From positions 434,001-498,000 of the forward strand of contig NZ_CP009241.1 in NCBI RefSeq assembly GCF_000758525.1: 64,000 nt of DNA, written 5' to 3'. How positions within the stretch are numbered: position 1 is the first letter of the stretch; every line of letters starts with the position of its first letter. Origin of the DNA: Paenibacillus sp. FSL H7-0357 (GTDB taxonomy: Bacteria > Bacillota > Bacilli > Paenibacillales > Paenibacillaceae). This document shows, piece after piece, positions 1 through 8,178 of this stretch. A model generated the notes under the pieces. That model made no database searches and had not been told where the DNA came from. It worked only from the letters and a program-made list of their open reading frames with translations. The position numbers were made by a program, and so were the translations under genes.

Positions 1-588
1 ACCGATGTTCACCAGCTTCACCTTTTTCACATCTCCGCCTTCGGGGTCCATAATGGCTTTCATGGCCGCTTCTTCGGCAGGGGAACCCCAGCCACCGTAG
101 GTTTTGCCTTCGAAATCCTTCGGTGTCTTAATATTGCGGTCTTTCGGTGCAGCGAACCCGGAGGTATTATGCTGAATGATAGCGGCGATGGACACGAGCG
201 GCACCTTCTGCAGGCGGGCCAGCGTCAGCGCCTCTTGGGCACTGATGCCAAAAGCAGCTTCGCCCGAGGTAACCATCGTGTCGGACCCGGCAGCACCCGG
301 CTGCACGATTTCAACATCCAGCCCTTCCTCTTCGTAATAGCCCAGCTCTTTTGCCGCATAAAGCCCGGTATGATTTGTATTCGGCGTCCAGTCCAGCGCG
401 ACCTTGACCTTGGTCAGCTCCTTCGGAGCGTCCGTTGCTGCCCCGGCAGTGGTTTCAGGAGCAGTGGTGCTGTTCCCGGCAGTGTCTGCTGCATTCCCGC
501 CAGAGTTCCCATTGCTATTGCCGCATCCGGCAATGGCAAAGACCAGCATGCAGGTGAGGCTGAGCTTTAATACTTTTGTGACTCCCAT
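1..588 (-). CDS. ThiY/NMT1-like ABC transporter substrate-binding lipoprotein (3' end off the window)
   Basis: The first 196 codons are visible and the rest lies beyond the left edge. A signal peptide ends in a lipobox-like stretch (FAIAGCGN), then a Ser/Asn/Thr-rich linker, then the start of a periplasmic-binding fold ([19 protein letters not shown]). That [12 protein letters not shown] stretch is typical of the NMT1/THI5-like family, which binds thiamine pyrimidine precursors such as formylaminopyrimidine. The ATG at 588 is preceded by GGAAGGAGAG. The complete TPP riboswitch and terminator immediately upstream independently support a thiamine-salvage role. Membrane and ATPase partners, if present, would lie to the left. 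The substrate (HMP-type precursor rather than another aromatic compound) is inferred. Confidence 0.85.
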   Translation of the reverse strand, partial: MGVTKVLKLSLTCMLVFAIAGCGNSNGNSGGNAADTAGNSTTAPETTAGAATDAPKELTKVKVALDWTPNTNHTGLYAAKELGYYEEEGLDVEIVQPGAAGSDTMVTSGEAAFGISAQEALTLARLQKVPLVSIAAIIQHNTSGFAAPKDRNIKTPKDFEGKTYGGWGSPAEEAAMKAIMDPEGGDVKKVKLVNIG

Positions 589-646
589 TTCTCTTCTTCT
601 CTCCTTCCAGCAACCCTAGTCTTCCAAATTCTGAATAGTCCCATAC

Positions 647-675
647 AAAAAAGGCGCCCCGAGAATCGGGACACC
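647..675 (-). terminator. Intrinsic terminator of the TPP riboswitch
   Basis: Read on the minus strand, GGTGTCCCGA, loop TTC, TCGGGGCGCC and then six T. The 10-bp stem contains two G-T wobbles. It lies between the TPP aptamer and the start codon at 588, so it is the likely expression platform: thiamine pyrophosphate binding would favour termination. Confidence 0.85.
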
Positions 676-728
676 AGTTACTTGCGCAAGGTTGTGCTTG
701 GGCCATAAACGGCCGTAAGCGATTGACG

Positions 729-817
729 ATTCCTACGCTGGCATTATCCAGATCAGGTATAAGGGTCAGTATCTTGTGGGATACAATCTCAGCCGGCCAA
801 TTCCAGCACCCCTGGTA
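729..817 (-). promoter_or_regulatory. TPP (THI-box) riboswitch aptamer
   Basis: On the minus strand the conserved THI-box blocks appear in order: CAGGGGTGCTGG, GGCTGAGATTG, ACCCTTATACCTGATCTGG, and ATAATGCCAGCGTAGGAATC. The closing stem, the CUGAGA motif and the ACCUGAUCUGGAUAAUGCCAGCG block all match the established TPP aptamer consensus. It sits about 140 nt upstream of the ThiY-like start, with a terminator between. Confidence 0.95.
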
Positions 818-854
818 CTATGAAGTTATAGGTATTGCTGTGTTCTTACGGTGT

Positions 855-883
855 ATTATAGACGCCCGCTCCATAGTTGTCCA
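855..883 (-). promoter_or_regulatory. Sigma-A promoter for the TPP-controlled transcript
   Basis: Minus strand TGGACA (878-883), a 17-nt spacer, and a perfect TATAAT (855-860). The predicted transcription start near 848 lies about 30 nt before the riboswitch. The promoter sits just beyond the stop codon of the DUF4179 gene. Confidence 0.75.
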
Positions 884-896
884 GTAGCAACTCTGC

Positions 897-2294
897 TTAG
901 CTATCAAGCTTCAGCGGCAGGCGCCACGGCCCTTTGAGCAGAAAATGCGGCTCGGACAGCTTAAACCGCAGCTTATCCTCCCCGGGTTTTGTTTCTAAAT
1001 GGAGGGTTTTCATCACGCCGTAGGTCTGGTCGGTATTCACCCAAGAGAATGAGCTGTTGTCCGCCTGCCCCGGATAGCGAATAAGGAAATACTTCAGCGT
1101 CCGTAGTTTTGCGGCATTGAAATTCACATTCACATCGACGCTGGCAGCCGTCTCGCCGGTACGTTCAATGCGGGTGAACTCTACCGGAAAGCCCGCGATT
1201 TCCGCGCGTGTGTGGAGCATTTTCTCCTGGCCGATATCAGGCAGCGGAATCTCTACTTCTGCAGATACGGCGTCACGATCTGAAACTTCAATATAAGGAA
1301 TGAAGACCGTATAAGGCCAAGTGCCCGCCCCGGCAGTCTCATGAAACCGGAAGTCGGAAGGATAGGACATGGATTCAGGCTGCTCCAGTGCCGCCTTTTC
1401 TCCTGCCGCGTTCTCTATATAGAGACCTGATCCAGGCACCAGCGGCTCCAGTCCGTAAGAATGGACAGTCAGCCCGGATTCCGCCGTCAGAGTGGGCAAT
1501 AACTGGACACGGACAAGCCCGCCGCCAAGGTCCACCGGAAAAGCAGTAATCCGCACATCCTGCTGTATATCGCTTGCGCCGAGTTCCCCGAGCTCCTCAG
1601 CTGTCTTCGGAGCGGTGAGCTGTAACGGACCAATGGTTGTGCCGCCCAGATGCAGGGTTAGAAGATTATCCTTCTTCAGTTGCAGCGCTTGAGTTGAACT
1701 GTAGCTGCCGTACCACTCTCCCTCCGAGGACGAACGCATATAAGAGGTGAAAGTATAGCGGTTACCGCCGATATCTGCCTCAAACTCGCTGACTTCAGGG
1801 ACTTTCCGGCCGCGAAGCGTAATGCTCCCGCCAAGCTCTTGCAGGAGAACGGCATCTACGGTCAGACTTCCGTCCCCCACAGCAATGTCATAGGGTTTGC
1901 TCAGTACATAGATCCGGTCACCGGGGCTGTTCTCCACAACAGTGCCGAAGCCAGGAAGGAAACTCAGCGCCTTTCTTAACCCGGCCTGTACCTCAGGAGA
2001 GAAAGCGAGCATACCGGCAGCGATGAGTATTACTGCCGCTGCGGCCGCGAAGATATTCCGCCTCCGGGATCTCCAGGCGAGGGAACGGAAGGTGTGGACA
2101 GCGGCTTCGGGCTCCAGACGGGCAAGTGTACATGCTTTGACGCGGGCGAGCGAAGCTGCCTCCTCTTCGTCTGCCAGGTGCGGACCTTGGTCAACCTCCG
2201 GCAGAACACCTAAGGCAAGCTCTGCATCGCTGAAGCTCATAGAATCAATCATCCCGAACAGGCGCTGTTCCTCAATTTTCATGTCTTTGGCCAT
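897..2294 (-). CDS. DUF4179-type anti-sigma factor with one membrane segment
   Basis: 465 residues. The cytoplasmic N-terminal region (about 1-75) is followed by one membrane segment near residues 78-100 (NIFAAAAAVILIAAGMLAF) and a large extracytoplasmic beta-rich domain. The start ATG at 2294 has AAAGGAGG six bases upstream and overlaps the end of the sigma-factor gene by 23 nt, so the two are co-transcribed and probably translationally coupled. The topology and pairing with an ECF sigma gene fit DUF4179 proteins, a common anti-sigma family in Paenibacillus. The extracytoplasmic part presumably senses an envelope signal, but nothing in the sequence identifies which. Confidence 0.82.
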   Translation of the reverse strand: MAKDMKIEEQRLFGMIDSMSFSDAELALGVLPEVDQGPHLADEEEAASLARVKACTLARLEPEAAVHTFRSLAWRSRRRNIFAAAAAVILIAAGMLAFSPEVQAGLRKALSFLPGFGTVVENSPGDRIYVLSKPYDIAVGDGSLTVDAVLLQELGGSITLRGRKVPEVSEFEADIGGNRYTFTSYMRSSSEGEWYGSYSSTQALQLKKDNLLTLHLGGTTIGPLQLTAPKTAEELGELGASDIQQDVRITAFPVDLGGGLVRVQLLPTLTAESGLTVHSYGLEPLVPGSGLYIENAAGEKAALEQPESMSYPSDFRFHETAGAGTWPYTVFIPYIEVSDRDAVSAEVEIPLPDIGQEKMLHTRAEIAGFPVEFTRIERTGETAASVDVNVNFNAAKLRTLKYFLIRYPGQADNSSFSWVNTDQTYGVMKTLHLETKPGEDKLRFKLSEPHFLLKGPWRLPLKLDS

Positions 2295-2877
2295 GTTGAG
2301 CCTCCTTTCCCTGACTCTCAGACAGGCCTAGCGCCTGCTTGATCAGCGTCCGGCAACGGTATAAGCGGCTTTCGACTGCCCTTTTACTGAGACTGAAGGT
2401 TTGCGCTAGCTGATCAAGGCTCTCATAAAGGAAATATCTGCGCAGAAACAGGCTGCGGTCCGGTTCGCCCAGCTGCTGCACGCAGCCGATCAATTCACTG
2501 GCCGTCTCTCGGGAAAGAACTTCCTGTTCGGCGGAAATCTCATTCCATGTAGCTCTGGAGGCAGCTGCTTCTCCGGTTCCGCCCCGGCGCAGCAGCTTGC
2601 GTCTCAGGTCCAGCGCTTTGTATTTGGCCAGCAGGAACAGCCAGGTGCGGAAGGAGGCGCGCTCGGGCTCATAACGGCTGATTCCGCTCCATGCCGCCAT
2701 AAACACATCGCTCACACATTCCTCAACATCCTCCGCGCTTCCGGTGCCGGACAGAATACGCCAGACCAGTCTTTGCACATCAGGGCCAAAGAAATCAATC
2801 GCTTCTGCGAGTGCTTTTTTATCTTTGTTTTTGAACCGCCCGGCCCATGCCAGGCTGTCATTAGGATTGAACGTCAT
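2272..2877 (-). CDS. ECF-type sigma-70 family RNA polymerase sigma factor
   Basis: 201 residues from the ATG at 2877, chosen because GGAGG lies six bases upstream; a TTG two codons further upstream (2883) is worse placed. Region 2 is visible in the first 95 residues (CVSDVFMAAWSGISRYEP, then FRTWLFLLAKYKALDLRRK). Region 4 is at the C-terminus (LDQLAQTFSLSKRAVESRLYRCR), a helix-turn-helix that would read the -35 element. Group 4 (ECF) sigma factors have only these two regions. The downstream overlapping DUF4179 gene is its presumed anti-sigma factor. I found no convincing autoregulatory ECF promoter in the 80 nt upstream. Confidence 0.9.
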   Translation of the reverse strand: MTFNPNDSLAWAGRFKNKDKKALAEAIDFFGPDVQRLVWRILSGTGSAEDVEECVSDVFMAAWSGISRYEPERASFRTWLFLLAKYKALDLRRKLLRRGGTGEAAASRATWNEISAEQEVLSRETASELIGCVQQLGEPDRSLFLRRYFLYESLDQLAQTFSLSKRAVESRLYRCRTLIKQALGLSESQGKEAQHGQRHEN

Positions 2878-2956
2878 AGGCAACCTCCGGCGTATATACT
2901 ATTCATTACTACGTCGTCCGGAGAGCAAATCACTCATGATTGTTTCCGACAGCTTA

Positions 2957-4420
2957 TCAATCCTTGGAATAAAATCTTTTTCTGCGGCGGCTGCGGATTC
3001 CGTTCCACAGCTCTTTCAGTGTCAGGAGGATGCTGACGAGGATGCCGGTGAAGGTGAGCAGCAGTGCCAAATATTCAAAAGGAGAGTATTCCAGCATTTT
3101 GCTCCATTCAATACGTCCCTTCAAATCTTCAATGACCTGGTTCATCCCGTAGATGCCGCTCACCACTGTGAAGACGGTCAGAATCATCAGCAGCGTATCC
3201 CGGCGTTTAGCCTGGAATTTCTCCTGGTACTGGAACAGGTCGTTCAGGGTCATTTTGACTTCATCAAAAAGGGCGTCGTTGCCGTATACTTTGCGCAGCT
3301 GGATGAAGATCTCCCGGCCCTGCGACTGTGAAATCAGCTCCAGAAAATAAAACTTGGCCGAAAACTTGTTAATCAGGAAGATCAGATTCTCAATTTCATC
3401 ATAATCGTGGTTGATACGCAGCCGGGAGTGGAGATTGGAAAGCTTCAACAGGACGATTTTGTGGAAAATACTAAGGAGCAGCCCGTAGTAATACTGCCCG
3501 TACATCTGATTGACCAGTGGAGTGGCTACCTCCGGTTCGGCCCGGCTCAGGCAGCAGAAGGTTTGCTCGTTGGTCATATAGTAGGTATCCGGCCCCCAGC
3601 GGTTGTACGAATGTGCCTGGCAGTACTCTTCGATGTACTCGGGATCGCTGGCGCTGATATAGGGTTTTCCGTCCAGATTCAGCCCATCCAGCTGGGAGGC
3701 GCGGTAACGCAGCTCCACGCTGATTTCGTCTGCGTCCTCCTGCCGGTTGAAGCCATAAAAGGCTTGGACCAGCATTCGTTCATCAACGAAGAAGGGAAGC
3801 GTCTCGAAGTAGGCCCCGTCAATTTCCGATTGGTCCATAAACGGCTGCAGGCCATCGGCCAGATTCCTGAACACAAAATCCTCCACCTGATCGAAGGTTT
3901 TGTCCTGGCAATGGATATGCGTATGTTTGTCCTGGTAGGAGACATCCTCGAGTGTGCGGAAACGGTCGGCGAATTCCAGCGCGGTGCTGAAGGGCAGGTT
4001 CTCTTCCTCGATGCGGACTCTTACGGTCAGAAATCCAAGCTGAAACGGACAAATGAATACATCCGTCGAGAGTACCCGGAAGTTTATGGATTGCTGTGTC
4101 ATTTCCAGTATGCAGGCCAGCTCGTTTACCCGGGAAAACCGGCGGAAGGAATCTTCCTTATCCTTGTCCCGCGGGAATAGGACATGGGCTGCGAACGGCA
4201 GATAGCTGCGCTCCATTTTCTCATGGGATACGCAGTAGCTTTCGCCGTAATAAGCATCCTCCAGCTCTTTGTTGTCGAGAAAAAATCGGGTGAAGCCGTC
4301 AAGCCCAAGCTGCCGGGCCAGGCTCTTGTCCTCACCGTCCTTGATGGAGAAGGGGAAAATAAACTGCAGTAGAACGGTATGTAGTGTAGGTTCGGTGTGT
4401 TCGGAGAAATGCTCAGTCAT
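2957..4420 (-). CDS. Degenerate CorA-like membrane protein
   Basis: 487 residues from the ATG at 4420, which is placed after AAGGGTGG; a GTG at 4432 is the alternative. Most of the protein is soluble and mixed alpha/beta, then a helical stretch leads into two C-terminal membrane segments. The first ends in GIYGMN (GMN at about 425-427). A GMN motif after the penultimate membrane helix is the hallmark of the CorA/Mrs2 metal-ion channel superfamily. The large N-terminal domain does not resemble ordinary CorA to my eye, and the protein is longer than the usual ~320 residues. Metal transport is therefore an inference from the C-terminal module. It stands alone on the minus strand, with 79 nt to the sigma-factor gene downstream. 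Confidence 0.6.
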   Translation of the reverse strand: MTEHFSEHTEPTLHTVLLQFIFPFSIKDGEDKSLARQLGLDGFTRFFLDNKELEDAYYGESYCVSHEKMERSYLPFAAHVLFPRDKDKEDSFRRFSRVNELACILEMTQQSINFRVLSTDVFICPFQLGFLTVRVRIEEENLPFSTALEFADRFRTLEDVSYQDKHTHIHCQDKTFDQVEDFVFRNLADGLQPFMDQSEIDGAYFETLPFFVDERMLVQAFYGFNRQEDADEISVELRYRASQLDGLNLDGKPYISASDPEYIEEYCQAHSYNRWGPDTYYMTNEQTFCCLSRAEPEVATPLVNQMYGQYYYGLLLSIFHKIVLLKLSNLHSRLRINHDYDEIENLIFLINKFSAKFYFLELISQSQGREIFIQLRKVYGNDALFDEVKMTLNDLFQYQEKFQAKRRDTLLMILTVFTVVSGIYGMNQVIEDLKGRIEWSKMLEYSPFEYLALLLTFTGILVSILLTLKELWNGIRSRRRKRFYSKD

Positions 4421-4667
4421 TAACGGTTCCACCCTTATGCACAGGATATTGACATCTTCTATATTACCCTAATTTCCAGGCTGCCAAGCTGAGCACAAAT
4501 AGGATTCCTGCAAAAATGGCCAGCGCCTGCAGCCACGGCGATGACATACATCCAGCTCCATGGCGGGAGAAAAGCATAAGTGAGTTCATGATTTTGTCCC
4601 GGATTCATTCTGAACCGGACGGGTACACTATAATAAGCACACATATTGGAAAGGAGCTGTTTCGTCA

Positions 4668-5105
4668 ATGGATAACAATGAGCTGGAGCAAAATATCATC
4701 AAAGCGCTGGATGACAATAAGTTCGGTTCCTTCGGCACGATAGAAGCCGGCAACAAACCTAAGGTGCGTTATATGGCGGTATTTCATGACGGCTTAAACA
4801 TTTACCTCGCTACCAATCGGAAGACGCATAAGGTAGAAGAGCTGAAGGATAATCCGCATGCTTTTCTGTTGCTTGGATATGAAAAGGGCGGCGGCAAGGA
4901 TGTGCTGGAGATCGAAGCAACAGTCGCGGTCACCAAGGATGAAGGCTTACGGGCCAAAGTATGGAACAAATCACTGGAGCAATGGTTCAAGGGACCGGAT
5001 GATCCTGACTATGTCATTCTGGAGCTTGCACCGGCACGGATAGAGTATGTTGGCAAAAACGAAGAGCATGGCGTTTGGCAGCCTACAGCTGCCGTTAACG
5101 GCTAA
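4668..5105 (+). CDS. Pyridoxamine 5'-phosphate oxidase-like (general stress protein 26 family) protein
   Basis: 145 residues, a single split-barrel flavin-binding-type domain. It has the familiar pattern of a short N-terminal helix, then SFGTIEAGNKPKVRYMAVFHDGL, LATNRKTHKVEELKDNPHAFL and a C-terminal strand ending before ARIEYVG. Small proteins of this type (YdaG-like) bind FMN, F420 or haem and are usually of unknown substrate. The start has AAAGGAG upstream. A TATAAT lies at 4629-4634, but no good -35 element is visible. The gene is monocistronic with its own terminator. Confidence 0.85.
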   Translation: MDNNELEQNIIKALDDNKFGSFGTIEAGNKPKVRYMAVFHDGLNIYLATNRKTHKVEELKDNPHAFLLLGYEKGGGKDVLEIEATVAVTKDEGLRAKVWNKSLEQWFKGPDDPDYVILELAPARIEYVGKNEEHGVWQPTAAVNG

Positions 5106-5128
5106 TAAACCTAAGATATGAAGCAGCT

Positions 5129-5165
5129 GGCCATCTTAAACCCTACGGTTTATAGATGGCCTTTT
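5129..5165 (+). terminator. Intrinsic terminator after the PNPOx-like gene
   Basis: GGCCATCT...AGATGGCC stem with the inner pair TAAACC/GGTTTA and loop CTAC, followed by TTTT. Confidence 0.8.
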
Positions 5166-5250
5166 GCCGTCCGGAAGATAGCTGGCTTATGGTAAATCAT
5201 GTTATAATTACTGGACTGAAATCTGACATCTAGAGGCGAGGAGAATGCAC

Positions 5251-5905
5251 ATGAACTGCAGTGAGTGCTCTGACATCGAACCGGTAGAGGACGCAGGAGA
5301 ATTAAAGATGCGGCCCTGCCCGATCCGGAATAGCCGCCTATGCTTCCAGAGAGGAGCTCATGGATTTGCTGGAGCTTCTGGATGGATTGCAGAATGAGTG
5401 GGCTACGCCGCTGTCCCTATGTATAAAAGGGCATACCCGGCGTATTCCTGTAGAAATCTGGCTGACGCTGGAATAGCTGAGCGTCCGGTTTGCCAGTGAT
5501 AATCTGATAACGATCATTTCCAATCATGATTTCTGCAGCCATTTGCAGCCGATCGTGAACTTTAACGAAGAAATTGTGGGTTTTGAATTGCTGCTGCGGC
5601 CACTGCCGCAGGGTAGCCCCTTTCAGCCCTATGAGTTGTTTGACCTTCGAAGCGATTCATCGTTTGGAAGAGGACCCGGAAGATTTTGTATTTGAAGCTT
5701 CTGCGATCAGGACGACCGGAAACAGAGAAGCGTACTCAATATTGTGAACCGGGCCGGTTCCTTTGGTGCCAAGGTGCTTGCCGAGGGAATCGAACGGCGG
5801 GAAGAGTTCCTCTTCTGCCGGGACATCGGCATTGATCTGGGCCAGGGGTATCTCTTCGGGAAGCCGGATGACAAGCCCCCGGCTAGTTTTGGAAACCGTG
5901 CATAA
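5251..5905 (+). pseudogene. Decayed EAL-domain (cyclic-di-GMP phosphodiesterase-like) gene
   Basis: No intact reading frame covers this stretch, but EAL-domain pieces appear in order in shifting frames. An RBS-preceded ATG at 5251 opens a Cys-containing N-terminus that stops near 5396. A second frame gives LQPIVNFNEEIVGFELLLRP (the usual EAL entry motif) up to PYELF, and a third gives TFEAIHRLEEDPEDFVFEAS. The C-terminal piece gives AKVLAEGIERREEF and GIDLGQGYLFGKP, the classic EAL C-terminal QGYLFG-x-P signature, ending at 5905. The central catalytic part is missing, so there has been an internal deletion plus several frameshifts and a stop (LTLE-stop). A terminator hairpin still follows. 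No active product is expected. Confidence 0.75.
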
Positions 5906-5924
5906 TCAATACAACCTATATCCT

Positions 5925-5966
5925 CCCCGAAGCGCAGACGGTCATCCGCCGCCTTCGGGGATTTTA
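5925..5966 (+). terminator. Hairpin terminator after the EAL remnant
   Basis: CCCCGAAG (5925-5932) pairs with CTTCGGGG (5953-5960), followed by ATTTTAT. The T-tract is short, so strength is uncertain. Confidence 0.6.
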
Positions 5967-6008
5967 TGATGTCCTGCCATTTCCACCGAGAAAGGGATTG
6001 AAAGCTAA

Positions 6009-6683
6009 ATGAGCGTTACATTGTTATATGTTGAAGATGACCGGGAGATTGGCAGTGCGGTTTCCGCCGATCTTCGGGAACGCCAGTATGCCGTCCGCTG
6101 GCTGGAGAGCGGTGAAGGGGCAGTGGAGGCGGCTGCCGGCTGTCAGTTGGCCATTCTCGATGTCATGCTGCCCGGTCTTGACGGCTTCACCATTGGGCAG
6201 CGGCTGAAGCGGACGTACCCGGGGCTGCCAATTCTGATGCTCTCCGCCCGCACCTCCATCGACGATAAGCTCCAGGGGCTGGAATTCGCCGATGATTATT
6301 TGACCAAGCCGTTTCACCCGGATGAGCTGGCTGCACGGATTGAAGTCCTGCTGAGAAGGAGCGGTGCTGCGGCACCTGCACCGCTAAGGATTAAGCATCT
6401 GATCGTCCATGAAGGGGAACACCTTATTCAAGAGGCGGCAAGCGGCAAAGAAATCCTGTTAACCGGCAAGCAGTTTCAGATATTCTCCTACCTGCTCCGC
6501 CATCTTGGGCAGATTCTGACCAAGGAACAGATCTATGAAGCCGTCTGGGGTGAGGCTTACATAGAGGGGGACAAGACGCTGATGGTACATATCCGTTATT
6601 TGCGCGAGAAGCTGGAGCTTGACCCGGCAGCACCGGAGATTATAGAGACGGTCCGGGGAATCGGCTACCGGGTGAGAGCATGA
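6009..6683 (+). CDS. OmpR/PhoB-family response regulator
   Basis: 224 residues. The receiver domain (1-115) has acidic residues D10 and D11, phosphoacceptor D51 (LAILDVMLPGLDG) and K100 (YLTKP). The C-terminal winged helix (about 130-224) ends in the typical IETVRGIGYRVRA. The gene overlaps the following kinase gene by 4 nt (ATGA), so they form a two-component system. The segment before DDYLTKPF reads GLEFADDY where most relatives have GLEAGADDY, a one-residue shortening of the loop. The downstream ABC exporter operon is its probable target. Confidence 0.93.
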   Translation: MSVTLLYVEDDREIGSAVSADLRERQYAVRWLESGEGAVEAAAGCQLAILDVMLPGLDGFTIGQRLKRTYPGLPILMLSARTSIDDKLQGLEFADDYLTKPFHPDELAARIEVLLRRSGAAAPAPLRIKHLIVHEGEHLIQEAASGKEILLTGKQFQIFSYLLRHLGQILTKEQIYEAVWGEAYIEGDKTLMVHIRYLREKLELDPAAPEIIETVRGIGYRVRA

Positions 6684-8107
6684 AGGCCAGCGGGCGCTCG
6701 CACAAACTGCGCAGCTCGCTGCTCTCCCGTTATCTGCTGATTATTGTTGCTGCGCTGCTGTTCCTGCCTGTCATGATGACGGCAACTTTTGTCGGATACG
6801 GCGTATTCAGCGCATGGACCCGGGAAGGTCCGCCTGATGAATATGCCCCTTACTCCAGCATCACCAAGCTGGAGAAGATGTGGCATCAGGAAGCGCTGGG
6901 TCTGCTGGGCAAACCGCCGGAGGCGATCAATGAGCGGATGCGGCAACTCAGCAGTGAGTATTCTTTGGCCGGGATGTTCTGGGTAGACAGCCACGGGAAA
7001 ACCAGGCTAAGCCTTATGCCGGAAGATCCCGAGCTGCAGAAGCAGGTAGAGGGTGATGTTTTGCCCGCGCAGTGGAGTGCTGCAGAAGCGGTTGCCTTTA
7101 TGAAAAAGAGCACAGAGCTTAATCCGCTCGCCATTGTCGCCTTTGTAGGAGACCGTGCGGAAGCCGGAGAAGGTTTTATGGTGATGCAAATTCCGGATGC
7201 ATTGAGGGATGAAGAAAGTATTGATGGGCTAAGCTCGTGGTATTTAATCGTTCTGGTTTTGTTTTTTGCCGGCTTCATTGTGGTGTCGCTGCTGTTCTTC
7301 ATAGGGATCCGAACCCGGCTGCTGCGCCTGCAGACGGCCATGAGTTTCACGGGCGGGGCCGGAATTCCGAAGTCTGTTACTTCCGGCGGCAGAACGGATG
7401 AGATTGGCCGTCTGGAGGAGGCCTTTAATACGATGGTGACTGAGCTTACTGCCAGCCGGTCCAGAGAGGCGGAAGAGGAGGGACTGCGCAAGCGCCTGGT
7501 TTCGGATCTGTCGCATGATTTGCGGACTCCCCTCACCGTAATCCGTACTCATCTCCATGTGCTGGGCAAGGAAAGCCTATCGCCGCGCGGGCAGGAATCG
7601 CTGGAGCTGATGGATGAACGGATTGCCGGGCTCAGCGTGCTGATCGAGAATCTGCTCTCTTATAATCTGCTCAGCAGCGGAAAGATAACGCTGAAGCTGG
7701 AGCGCAGGGACGTGCTGCGGCTGCTGCGCGAAAGTGCCGCTGCCTGGTATCCGCTTTGGGAGAAGGAAGGGTTCCAGGTTGATATTGACCTGGAGGGTGA
7801 ACCTCTATACTGGACTATAGACGAGAGCTGGTTCCGCCGGATTCTGGACAACCTGTTTCAGAATATCCTGCGCCACGCCCGCTGCGGACTATATGTAGGC
7901 ATTGCGCTGGAAGTCCGGGACAGCCGCCCTGTGATTGTCGTCTCGGACCATGGCAAGGGAATGATGAGCAACTCCGACTCCAAAGGGGCGGGACTTGGTT
8001 TGTCTATTGTAGAGCTGCTGCTTAAGCGGATGGAGCTGGAGTGGACGGTCGACAGCAGTGAGCAGGGTACCTCTATTGTCATTTCTCAGCGCCGGGACAA
8101 AATTTAA
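6680..8107 (+). CDS. Membrane sensor histidine kinase of the TCS-ABC exporter module
   Basis: 475 residues. A first membrane segment at about 16-40 and a second near 185-210 flank a ~145-residue extracytoplasmic sensor. A HAMP region follows, then the H-box SHDLRTPLTVIR with phosphoacceptor H279, an N-box (DNLFQNILRHA), G1 (SDHGKGM) and G2 (GAGLGLSIVELL). All catalytic boxes are present. The kinase overlaps the response regulator gene and precedes a lantibiotic/bacitracin-type ABC exporter. By analogy with such modules it may detect a peptide antibiotic or envelope stress; the ligand cannot be read from the sequence. Confidence 0.92.
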   Translation: MKASGRSHKLRSSLLSRYLLIIVAALLFLPVMMTATFVGYGVFSAWTREGPPDEYAPYSSITKLEKMWHQEALGLLGKPPEAINERMRQLSSEYSLAGMFWVDSHGKTRLSLMPEDPELQKQVEGDVLPAQWSAAEAVAFMKKSTELNPLAIVAFVGDRAEAGEGFMVMQIPDALRDEESIDGLSSWYLIVLVLFFAGFIVVSLLFFIGIRTRLLRLQTAMSFTGGAGIPKSVTSGGRTDEIGRLEEAFNTMVTELTASRSREAEEEGLRKRLVSDLSHDLRTPLTVIRTHLHVLGKESLSPRGQESLELMDERIAGLSVLIENLLSYNLLSSGKITLKLERRDVLRLLRESAAAWYPLWEKEGFQVDIDLEGEPLYWTIDESWFRRILDNLFQNILRHARCGLYVGIALEVRDSRPVIVVSDHGKGMMSNSDSKGAGLGLSIVELLLKRMELEWTVDSSEQGTSIVISQRRDKI

Positions 8108-8120
8108 ACGAAATTTAAAC
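8100..8120 (+). promoter_or_regulatory. Candidate response-regulator direct repeat upstream of the ABC operon
   Basis: AAATTTAAAC occurs at 8100-8109 and again at 8111-8120, an exact direct repeat with an 11-nt period. OmpR/PhoB-type dimers commonly bind repeats spaced about 11 nt. The first copy overlaps the kinase stop codon. A weak promoter (TTTTAA...TATGCT, -10 near 8152) lies between the repeat and the ABC start at 8179. Assignment to this regulator is inference. Confidence 0.45.
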
Positions 8121-8178
8121 TTGCTGCCGCCGCTCTTTTAACCTTGGGACGTTATGCTAGTTACCGAGGTGAACGAGA

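Noticed and set aside
2884..2956. Autoregulatory ECF promoter before the sigma-factor gene
   Set aside because: A GGAAAC element is present but no matching -10 element occurs at the required spacing.
3407..4180. 257-codon open frame antisense to the CorA-like gene
   Set aside because: No recognisable domain and no start signals; the minus strand frame has membrane helices, GMN and a ribosome site.
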